A stretch of DNA of 33,627 nucleotides from Planctomycetales bacterium. GTDB lineage: Bacteria; Planctomycetota; Planctomycetia; Planctomycetales; Planctomycetaceae. The stretch lies in assembly GCA_026400835.1 (NCBI GenBank), contig JAPLOA010000090.1, positions 1 through 33,627 of the forward strand, read 5' to 3'. The notes under the pieces are model-generated. The model had not been told where the DNA came from. It worked only from the letters and a program-made list of their open reading frames with translations, and ran no database searches. Each line of letters opens with the position of its first letter. The first letter of the stretch is position 1. Positions 24,045 to 31,041 of this stretch are shown here, piece after piece. The translations under genes and the position numbers were made by a program.

Positions 24045-24479
24045 TTACTTTGTTGTCAGGGCGACAATACCCATATCAAGTGGTTCGCCCTCCTTGACCG
24101 TCAACTTGATTGACGATGTCTTCGGGTCACTATAACGATCCTTCAGCTTGTCTGGCCCGGAATAGCTGCGTGCCATAACGTTGTAATCCCTCCAGGAAAA
24201 CACCAGTACGTAGTCACCGGGGGGGATTCCGTCTCCGGCTTCATAGGTGGAGATCGTGAAATTGCCTTCAGCATCTACTGCTGCCTGGGAGGCGGTCGGA
24301 TGCTGCGTATCCATACCATTGACAGGATGGCATTCCATCTGGATCTCAGATCCCGGAGCAGCGCCGTCGACGGTCACTTTGCCTTTCACAAGGCTGGTTG
24401 GTTTACGGAAAGGTTCGTCACCACCACAGCCAACAAGGGCACAAAAACTAAACAGTAAAACAGCTTGCCGTGCGATCAT
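24045..24479 (-). CDS. Planctomycete lipoprotein, carboxypeptidase-regulatory-like
   Basis: The protein has 144 aa from ATG 24479 (148 if started at ATG 24491). It has a hydrophobic signal, lipobox LVGC and mature GGDEPFRKP. It then has a single beta-sandwich of the type often called carboxypeptidase-regulatory-like, with VKGKVTVDG, AEGNFTISTYEAGDGIPPGDYVLVFSW and a C-terminal IKLTVKEGE. This small lipoprotein type commonly sits immediately downstream of a DUF1559 gene, as here. I prefer the inner start because GGAG lies 6 nt before it, whereas the upstream ATG has no such site; the two differ by only four residues. A hairpin terminator separates it from the DUF1559 gene, so it may be expressed by read-through or from its own promoter. 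Confidence 0.82.
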   Translation of the reverse strand: MIARQAVLLFSFCALVGCGGDEPFRKPTSLVKGKVTVDGAAPGSEIQMECHPVNGMDTQHPTASQAAVDAEGNFTISTYEAGDGIPPGDYVLVFSWRDYNVMARSYSGPDKLKDRYSDPKTSSIKLTVKEGEPLDMGIVALTTK

Positions 24480-24520
24480 CATTGACTCCATGTAGTCATG
24501 ACCGAATAACTTAACATCGC

Positions 24521-24562
24521 AATAAAAACGCCCTCGCCATTGTCGACACAGGCGAGGGCGTT
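24521..24562 (-). terminator. Intrinsic terminator between DUF1559 and lipoprotein genes
   Basis: A perfect 12-bp stem (AACGCCCTCGCC at 24527-24538 and GGCGAGGGCGTT at 24551-24562) encloses a 12-nt loop and is followed on the minus strand by TTTTTATT. It lies 15 bp past the DUF1559 stop and could limit read-through into the lipoprotein gene. Confidence 0.88.
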
Positions 24563-24577
24563 AACAGAAATAACGGT

Positions 24578-25594
24578 TTACAATTCCCCGGGGACTTCGC
24601 CCTTCTGAATGGTAATTGCGCCCGCAAAAACTGCCTGAGAAACATTCTCACTCACAAACCTCACGGCCCCGTCACACATGACGAACTGACAGCCACCCGT
24701 GTGGAAGCTGTGGAAGCCATCGCCTCTGAGGTTTGTGCTCATTGCACCAGGTCCGCCGCCTACGCCTGGTGAACCATCATAGAGAGAACCCTGCAGCCAG
24801 TGTTCGAACAGGAGTGAATCTGACCAGCTGCCTCCGTTTGTTTGACCAACGATGGCAGGAACGGTGACCGGCTGACTCTTGCGATAAATCCTCACGCCAC
24901 CAGTTCGCTCGCCGAACAAAAAGCTGTTTGAAGTTCCGTCAGTGATGTCACGCATGTTTGTTCTGCTGCCGCTAAGCCCCGGAGCGCCGCCGCCAGCCGC
25001 TACGATAGCACCGTTGCGGCTGCCACCTGCGTTACCATTGTAAGCCAGGTTGGCGTAAACACCACGCACACCGGTGGTTCCGCTGTAATCACAACGAGCA
25101 CCCTTCCAGGTACAGTTGACTGGTGGAACGGTGGGGCCAAATCCATTCGCCGGATAGAGATAGTCATCAGTCATCGCTGCAGGGCTGGAAGCACACATGA
25201 ACGCAGGGATAATCGTCGCAGCCATGGCGACGTTGGTTGCCTGCGCAGTTGCACTGTAGCCTGTTGGACCATTCATCATGGGCACGCTTTGGTCAATCTG
25301 GGCATAGACCGTTGACTGCTCGATGTACGGCAACAACAGAGTGAATGCGTTCTTGTAGTTCGTGAACGGAGGGACCAGATAGTATCCAAACGGAAACGAA
25401 TTGAACGTGTCATGGTAGTTGTGAACCGCAAGTCCAAGCTGCTTCAGATTGTTCTTACACTGTGTGCGGCGTGCTGCTTCGCGAGCCTGCTGGACGGCAG
25501 GCAGCAACAGTGCGATCAAAATTGCGATGATGGCGATGACCACCAGCAATTCAATCAACGTAAAGCCACGTTTGGGAACTCGGGAATTTTTCAT
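24578..25594 (-). CDS. DUF1559 family prepilin-like protein
   Basis: This 338-aa protein is a typical DUF1559 member. The short basic leader [10 protein letters not shown] precedes the prepilin segment [20 protein letters not shown], then [20 protein letters not shown]. Cleavage after Gly10 by a prepilin peptidase is expected. The H-x9-DG signature appears near the C terminus ([12 protein letters not shown]). The middle is Gly/Asn-rich. Function is unknown; it is pseudopilin-like and exported. ATG 25594 is clearly favoured by GGAG 7 nt upstream; the frame is open upstream to about 25702 but that part has no leader sense. A 12-bp stem terminator follows, then the lipoprotein. A palindrome lies about 120 bp upstream. 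Confidence 0.95.
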   Translation of the reverse strand: MKNSRVPKRGFTLIELLVVIAIIAILIALLLPAVQQAREAARRTQCKNNLKQLGLAVHNYHDTFNSFPFGYYLVPPFTNYKNAFTLLLPYIEQSTVYAQIDQSVPMMNGPTGYSATAQATNVAMAATIIPAFMCASSPAAMTDDYLYPANGFGPTVPPVNCTWKGARCDYSGTTGVRGVYANLAYNGNAGGSRNGAIVAAGGGAPGLSGSRTNMRDITDGTSNSFLFGERTGGVRIYRKSQPVTVPAIVGQTNGGSWSDSLLFEHWLQGSLYDGSPGVGGGPGAMSTNLRGDGFHSFHTGGCQFVMCDGAVRFVSENVSQAVFAGAITIQKGEVPGEL

Positions 25595-25713
25595 AACAAG
25601 TCTCCAGTTAAGGGATGAAAAACAGCCAAAACTATCGGCAGTAGTGTACGCCGATCCATTGGAAAGCAGCAGTTCATTTATCTTTTTTTTTGCGGGATTC
25701 AATGGACTTTTTG

Positions 25714-25731
25714 TGTGACGGACGCGTCACA
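25714..25731. promoter_or_regulatory. Candidate operator upstream of DUF1559 gene
   Basis: TGTGACG and CGTCACA form a 7-bp inverted repeat around GACG. The form is CRP/FNR-like but with 8 rather than 6 central bases between TGTGA and TCACA. It lies about 120 bp upstream of the DUF1559 start. No regulator is adjacent; this is a weak candidate. Confidence 0.3.
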
Positions 25732-26259
25732 ATAACGCTCCATCACAGACGATTCTGTTTCTTTTCTCTGTCAAGTTTAGGTCATACTTTTTGCTGTCCA
25801 TACTGATGCTGACGGCCGCAGAAGGGCCGCCCCACCTTACTTTGCCTCCGGTGCATGCTTGGACGCCATAGTGTGTTGCGGAACGTCAACATCACCATGT
25901 TTTGTCAGCCGCTCGCGAAGCGTAGTCCCGACTGCTGAAGAATTGGTTAACGAATTTGTTTTCTCCTCATCCGGCTCGGGAAATCGATCAATGGGAATGC
26001 AAAGGCCGGCCAATGATTGTCTCCGTATCAACGGCCACGTGGATTTGCGTAAGGGTGTTGATTTTGAGACTGGCCACTCCTCTGGTTGCTGGAGAATCCC
26101 GGATAGCCTCCACCTGTCGGGTGCGTTCAAGGTCTCAATTTGGCAAGTCACGGCTTACTTGTTACCCTCCAGAAGCGATTGAGCTCGTTCGGTTCCAATG
26201 TCAGGTTATTCTCCTGAGATAGTGCTACCGATGCAGCCCGGTCTGCCAAGCGTTGTCTG

Positions 26260-26285
26260 TTCCCGATCACTATTCCCGATCACTA
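26260..26285. repeat. 13-bp tandem duplication
   Basis: TTCCCGATCACTA is repeated perfectly twice (26260-26272 and 26273-26285), about 65-90 bp upstream of the WD40 gene start. It may be a slippage event or a paired binding site. Confidence 0.7.
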
Positions 26286-26348
26286 ATAGACCCGCATAGA
26301 ACCGTTGAGTAGTTTGCCCACGATCCGTCATGTAGAGGAAGGCAAAGA

Positions 26349-27437
26349 ATGGTTGTCATAAACCAGGAAACAACTCCGCCGGAGACTCTATCCCCGGCAG
26401 CCCAGAACGCCCCTGCGTCGGCTGTGTCTTCGCTGCCCAACGTGATCAAAGTCCAGAAGAAGTTTTCTTTGCCTGGGATCGGTTTGTGTCTGGCGTCGCG
26501 AGCTGACAACTCGCTGATCTACTCTGGCTTGTCTGATTTTTCGATCGTGCGTGTCGACGTAGCTTCCGAGAAAATGGAACCGGCGGTGATCGGCAGCAAT
26601 GGTCACTCGAGCTATGTGATGGGACTTGTTCGATGTGGCAATATGCTGGTATCGGGCAGCTATGACTGCTCTTTGATTTGGTGGAACTCAGAGACCGGCG
26701 AAACAATTCGTCGAGTTGGCGATGCACATGCTCGCTGGATCAGAATGTTGGCAGTGAATCCCGATCAGACTCGTATCGTCAGTGTGGGCGACGATATGAA
26801 GACCAAACTTTGGGACACAGCAACGGGAGAATGTTTGGCCACCTGGGGAGATTATGAACTCAAAACGCCGCATGGTTTCCCATCCATGTTGTATGCCACG
26901 ACGTTCTCGCCGGACGGCAAGTGGCTGGCGACCGGCGATCGTACTGGACGAGTTCTTGTCCGTGACGTCAGCAATGGCCAAATCGCGGCGACGCTGGAAA
27001 CGCCCGTGATGTATACGTGGGATCCCACAGCGCGCCGCCATTCGATCGGTGGGATTCGCTCCCTGGCATTCTCAAACGACTCAACGCAATTGGCCGTCGG
27101 AGGCATGGGAAAGGTTGGCAATATCGATCATCTGGAAGGTGTTGCTCGCATCGAAGTCTTCAACTGGCAAACGAAAGAGCGGCGTCTGGAAATTGAAGAC
27201 AATAAGCACAAGGGCCTTGTGGAGTCTCTGCAGTTCGGTCCGGTTGATGCATGGCTGGCTTCGGCGGGTGGTGACAATAGTGGTTTCGTGAGTGTCTGGA
27301 ATATGGCTGACGGCAAGGTGCTGGCTCAGGATCGTGCTCCGATGCATGTTCACGATTTCGAACTCAGCACGGATGGCCAATCTTTGATTGCCGTCGGTCA
27401 TCAGCAAGGGGCGGTGATCGATCTTTTTCAGGCTTGA
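26349..27437 (+). CDS. WD40 repeat protein (cytoplasmic beta propeller)
   Basis: This 362-aa protein is a WD40-type beta propeller. The N-terminal 35 residues are Pro/Ala-rich and carry no signal peptide, so it should be cytoplasmic. About seven blades follow. Recognisable strands include GNMLVSGSYDCSLIWWN, IVSVGDDMKTKLWDTATGE, TTFSPDGKWLATGDRTGRVL, LAFSNDSTQLAVGG and ASAGGDNSGFVSVWNMADGK. WD40 proteins act as binding scaffolds; planctomycetes have many, often next to DUF1501/DUF1549 genes. Here it is alone. ATG 26349 is supported by GAGGAAGG about 6 nt upstream. It is followed by an inverted repeat at 27511-27570. Confidence 0.9.
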   Translation: MVVINQETTPPETLSPAAQNAPASAVSSLPNVIKVQKKFSLPGIGLCLASRADNSLIYSGLSDFSIVRVDVASEKMEPAVIGSNGHSSYVMGLVRCGNMLVSGSYDCSLIWWNSETGETIRRVGDAHARWIRMLAVNPDQTRIVSVGDDMKTKLWDTATGECLATWGDYELKTPHGFPSMLYATTFSPDGKWLATGDRTGRVLVRDVSNGQIAATLETPVMYTWDPTARRHSIGGIRSLAFSNDSTQLAVGGMGKVGNIDHLEGVARIEVFNWQTKERRLEIEDNKHKGLVESLQFGPVDAWLASAGGDNSGFVSVWNMADGKVLAQDRAPMHVHDFELSTDGQSLIAVGHQQGAVIDLFQA

Positions 27438-27873
27438 TCACACACCGGACCACCGAACGAATTGAGTGAATACGCTGAGTTTCCTGAACGTCAGTCAGGT
27501 AAAATCACAATCCGAAACGTGAGTGAGGGATCCCTCATAAGAACTTTGATTCCTCGCTGACGCTTCGGGTCATCATTAACGCAACGATTCGCCGGGTGTT
27601 TGATCCGAACTGCCCTGCTGGCGTTTATACGATAAAGATTATCAGGGAATTCCGTCGGAAATCAGAAGGGTTGATAGCTCATCTGGTGTACTGGCGCGTC
27701 TCACCTGCAACCTGCAAAAACTGCTGTTCCACAAAAAACGGTTTCTCACATAGACTCCCAGCGTCAGAGGACGGCGGGATCGCGGGCGATATGTGAATTC
27801 CGTCGGGGGCCAGGGAGTGTCTACCTGCTGACACACCGAATCGGAACAGGACCACGAGGGAAAGGAACCCGCC
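27438..27873. other. Intergenic region with REP-like repeat
   Basis: No supported gene. It holds the inverted repeat 27511-27570, including the perfect 14-bp palindrome TGAGGGATCCCTCA (27524-27537). The right end must contain the promoter for the 27874 gene. Short open frames on both strands look like noise. Confidence 0.45.
27511..27570. repeat. REP-like imperfect inverted repeat, family C
   Basis: The left arm (27512-27530, CCGAAACGTGAGTGAGGGA) is matched, inverted, by 27550-27569 (ends GCTTCGGG) at about 15 of 19 positions. The left arm overlaps the perfect palindrome at 27524-27537. Size and setting match the elements at 132-195 and 21121-21185 but the sequence is unrelated. Confidence 0.6.
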
Positions 27874-29478
27874 ATGCAAGCTCCGCGAACTCCGGAATTT
27901 TGCCGCGCGATAGTGACCGCGCTGCTCACTGTGACCATTGCTTCATCCGCGATGGCTCAAACAAGTCGCATCAGCCGCACGGAAGCCGATTTCAATGATC
28001 TGAATCGACGACTGCCATCCGGAGAGATTGGAAGTCTTCAGGATCTTCGATCGCGTCCCACAGTTCCGCCCGCCAGATCGGTTGACTATAACAAAGTCGA
28101 CAAGCGTGCTCTCGCAAACCTGCTGAAGGAAACCACTGACGAAGCCGGTCGCTTATACACTTCTCTCGATGCCGACTACCGAAGAAATCCAAGCCTGCGG
28201 CCGATGTTGTCTGATCTTCAGAAACTGCGAGGACTAGCGAATCTTGTCAGCCAGGATCTTGCGGCCGGTGTCGCTCTGGAAAACATTGTCGCAGACTTCC
28301 GTCAGATTGATGCCGACTGGCGACTGCTGTCACATCGACTGGCCCAGTCAGCGGGATTGAGTAACGCAACATTGCAAAGCATCGACCGAATTGATCGTCT
28401 TGATCAGCAGGTTGGAAAACTGTTTCAGGTTGACCCGTCTCTGGATCGTCGAGCCCTCCAGCAGCAGCTCGGCATTCTTGACAGTTCTCTGTACAACATG
28501 AGTGATGAACTCCGCCGTGACCTGAATGCGTCGACCAAGGTCTCTTTGATGGTCAGTGATACTCGCAAGCTTCAGCAGCAGGTTGCACGCATCGATGAAC
28601 TTGTGATCGATAATTATCCTTACGAACGAATCGTCAGCGAATACAACCGCTTCGAGCGTGCCTGGGCTGTAATGCTGGATCAGGTTGCGACGGTCAATAA
28701 TCCCTACATCGAGCGATCTGTTCGTCGCATAATTGATGCCGATAACCTGATTCATGAACTGCTGTGGATTGAAAATACCACCAGCCGCGCACAGTTGAAG
28801 CAAACGGCTGATGCTTTAATTCGCGACGTGGATGAATTCTACAACCGCACTCCCCTGAAGCTGCTGCTGACTTTCAAGAATGCCACTGGTACTTTGCAGA
28901 TCGCGGACAACTTTTATGGCACTGTCCAGAACTTCAAGGACAATGTTGACCGCAATGAAAGCGACCAGGAGCTGATCGAAAGCTATCGCTATGTGGAAGA
29001 GTACGGCACCGTCTTCGTGCGGACATTCAGTGCTTTAAAGAGCCAGGCGGCCGTCGTCGTGTTGCGTGAGATCGAGGACGGCATCGCCGCTCTGCGGGCC
29101 GAATTGAATTTGGGTGGCACGGTTTCACAGGTAGATACGCGAGAATTGATTCCAATAGCGGCTTCGCTGGAAAATCTGTCCGACCAGATGGAGTTTGATA
29201 TTCGAGCCTGGTTGGCTAAAGCTCGTCCCACTTATCGTGCAGAAGTGACAGCCGCCACAACTGCTTTTATGAAGCGGACCCAAAAACTCCACCGTATGCT
29301 GGATTCTGAACCGACCCTGCAGGAGCTGCAAAAAGAAACCGACAGCCTTTATCAGGAATGGAAAACGGTTTACGGGTACTTGTCCCGTTGTACGACGGAA
29401 GAACGTCTGAATTTGTCACAGATCGCTTCTGAGATTCGAAGAGATCTCACGGATTTGAACGGTTCACTTCGTCTCTGA
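27874..29478 (+). CDS. Exported all-helical protein of four approx. 115-residue repeats
   Basis: This 534-aa protein has a signal peptide (cleavage near AMA/QT at 28-30) and no recognised family. The rest is predicted all-helical. Four diverged units of about 115 residues can be seen, each opening with a short R-x-L helix: DKRALANLLKETTDEAGRLY (about 76), LDRRALQQQLGILDSSLYNM (about 190), SRAQLKQTADALIRDVDEFY (about 304) and DTRELIPIAASLENLSDQME (about 421). In units 1 and 2 a later segment repeats as VADFRQIDADWRLL and VSEYNRFERAWAVML. It should be periplasmic, perhaps a structural or binding scaffold; no function is assigned. ATG 27874 has AAAGGA 7 nt upstream. A terminator follows. Confidence 0.82.
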   Translation: MQAPRTPEFCRAIVTALLTVTIASSAMAQTSRISRTEADFNDLNRRLPSGEIGSLQDLRSRPTVPPARSVDYNKVDKRALANLLKETTDEAGRLYTSLDADYRRNPSLRPMLSDLQKLRGLANLVSQDLAAGVALENIVADFRQIDADWRLLSHRLAQSAGLSNATLQSIDRIDRLDQQVGKLFQVDPSLDRRALQQQLGILDSSLYNMSDELRRDLNASTKVSLMVSDTRKLQQQVARIDELVIDNYPYERIVSEYNRFERAWAVMLDQVATVNNPYIERSVRRIIDADNLIHELLWIENTTSRAQLKQTADALIRDVDEFYNRTPLKLLLTFKNATGTLQIADNFYGTVQNFKDNVDRNESDQELIESYRYVEEYGTVFVRTFSALKSQAAVVVLREIEDGIAALRAELNLGGTVSQVDTRELIPIAASLENLSDQMEFDIRAWLAKARPTYRAEVTAATTAFMKRTQKLHRMLDSEPTLQELQKETDSLYQEWKTVYGYLSRCTTEERLNLSQIASEIRRDLTDLNGSLRL

Positions 29479-29863
29479 TCATCGGCAAAACGTGAATCTT
29501 CTAAAGCCCGGCTCTCCTCGAGTCCGGGCTTTCTTTACTACGGCCCGCTGCAAAGCTAAGCCCGGAAATCCCGACGAGCGTACCGTCCGTGGCGCATTTC
29601 AAAAGTAAGCATTTTATTGCCCATAACGCTTTCGTTAGATGATGAATCTTAGCCCGGCAGCGGGGCGTTGTTTTTTATGGGGGCCGGCGAACACACAAAG
29701 CGGCACGGTGATCGCCTGACAGTACTCAATTTGCGAGGCAGGAATCGTCAAGGATGCCGCCGGGGTCTTCGCCACGCTGCGTTTTTTCATGTTATGAAAC
29801 GCGGGACTCGTTTCGCAAAGTGAGTGCCATGAGTCGCTTGGATCACCAGCATAGCTGGCGCGA
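29479..29863. other. Convergent intergenic region
   Basis: Between the helical-repeat gene (+) and the unrecognised gene (-) I support no gene. Apart from the terminator at 29503-29536 nothing distinctive is seen. A minus-strand open frame at 29635-29877 overlaps the start of the gap but lacks family features. Confidence 0.45.
29503..29536 (+). terminator. Intrinsic terminator after the helical-repeat gene
   Basis: A perfect 9-bp stem (AAAGCCCGG at 29503-29511 and CCGGGCTTT at 29524-29532) encloses a 12-nt loop and is followed by a short pyrimidine-rich run (CTTTAC). It lies 24 bp past the stop at 29478. Confidence 0.75.
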
Positions 29864-30682
29864 CTACAGTGCCTCAACTCTCCTTGCGCCGTAATAGACG
29901 GTCAGGAATGGCTCACCGTTTCGACCGATACCAGTGGCGATGTGCCCCAGAGCACTGGATGTGATCGGCAGGATCCAGGAAAAGAAATCTTCGTGGGGAA
30001 TCTGCAGCGTTGCAACTGCGGCCAGAAGTGTCGACTGAATATGTCCCAGACTCCATTGACCGTCGTAGACGTTGAGATCCCACGAGCGACGATCACTGCC
30101 TTCTTCCGAGATCTCCAGCAACGGATAGATCTCCGTGGCTTTCTGTGACGACGGTTGAAGTTGTTGCAGGAGTGAGTCGACGGCGACGCGCATTTTGTGA
30201 TCTGTCGCTGCGAGCAGCAGTGACTTAATCTCGGACCAGTCTTGAACGATTGAAGACTTGTAGCGCGAGACGACGGCGATCGACGAATTTTGAAGCGACC
30301 ATTTGAAACCAAGAAACTGCAGTCGTCCGGATTGGAAAGGTTGCGTTGCGTCTGGAGGAGGAAGTTCGAGGTAACATTTGCCGATACGGGTTTTTCCGGA
30401 GTACTCAAACCCAAAGTGAACGAAGGCTGCGGCGTTGATAAAACGTGCGATGCTCTGCAGGAACATTTCTGGAGCATTCATTACCCGGCAAATATGCAGA
30501 ACATCCCTGGGCGTTTCGTGGCCGGCCTCCGCGAGTGAAAAAGAAAGCAGGCATCGGCGAGTTTCCAGAATCCCCTGCGACAATCGAACGGACTGCTCGA
30601 GCCCGCACGACAGTTTTCTGGCCGCGGCCCATGTTTGCAGTTCGCTCAAGCCGAATTCGGCGAAGGTCTCGAGGAAGTTCAT
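29864..30682 (-). CDS. Hypothetical protein, repeated beta-hairpin/helix pattern
   Basis: I do not recognise this 272-aa protein. It has no signal peptide. The sequence alternates helices with beta-hairpin-like segments: FGFEYSGKTRIGKCYLELP (about 90-108), IYPLLEISEEG with SWDLNVYDG (about 185-208), and LGHIATGIGRNGEPFLTVYYG (split over about 245-265). The last hairpin, ending in a G-x-P-x-x-x-V-Y-Y-G form, together with the beta-beta-alpha-alpha order, is reminiscent of the ABBA-type aromatic prenyltransferase barrel, but length and motifs do not settle this. Treat it as a hypothesis. ATG 30682 lacks a good ribosome binding site. The divergent neighbour is the DUF4175-like gene, 359 bp away. 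Confidence 0.7.
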   Translation of the reverse strand: MNFLETFAEFGLSELQTWAAARKLSCGLEQSVRLSQGILETRRCLLSFSLAEAGHETPRDVLHICRVMNAPEMFLQSIARFINAAAFVHFGFEYSGKTRIGKCYLELPPPDATQPFQSGRLQFLGFKWSLQNSSIAVVSRYKSSIVQDWSEIKSLLLAATDHKMRVAVDSLLQQLQPSSQKATEIYPLLEISEEGSDRRSWDLNVYDGQWSLGHIQSTLLAAVATLQIPHEDFFSWILPITSSALGHIATGIGRNGEPFLTVYYGARRVEAL

Positions 30683-31041
30683 AGGACGCCGATCGGAGAA
30701 AACGGTCTGGCAACGTGACGTGAAACTGCGTGAAGAATTCAGTCCAGACTTTGTTAGATAAGATAGACTTTCGGGGGGATCTCACCCTGGAATGCAGGGT
30801 TTTGGTGGCACCTCGTCAGAAATCGCAAATCGAACGGCAGACTGCGACATGGGCAACGTGGCCTGTGGGCGAGAAGCAAAGTCCCTGCAATCGGTTCGTT
30901 CCGCTTATTTTGACTGCCCCTGAAGCATCGTGGCCGATAAACTTGAGCAAGACGGAACATCTGAAAACTGCTCGTGCGTCAGTTCGATCGTGTCGCTGGT
31001 CGAACTTGCGACGCCGGCAATCTCAGTTCAGGATTTTTCAC
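30683..31041. other. Divergent intergenic region
   Basis: This gap separates the unrecognised minus-strand gene from the DUF4175-like gene. I see no supported gene, RNA or hairpin. Both promoters should lie here. Confidence 0.45.

Larger units (their letters stand above)
25595..26348. other. Long intergenic region between DUF1559 and WD40 genes
   Basis: I support no gene in these 754 bp. Open frames on both strands are short and atypical. The region holds a TGTGACG/CGTCACA palindrome at 25714-25731 and a 13-bp tandem duplication at 26260-26285. The minus strand near 25837-26151 has one frame with somewhat protein-like sequence but no family match and no good start. Confidence 0.45.

Noticed and set aside
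25837-26151. Minus-strand open frame of 104 aa upstream of the DUF1559 gene
   Set aside because: GTG start without ribosome binding site, no family match, and no conserved neighbours; composition only mildly protein-like.
29635-29877. Minus-strand 80-aa open frame
   Set aside because: It overlaps the 3' end of the 29864 gene and has no signal, motif or start site support.
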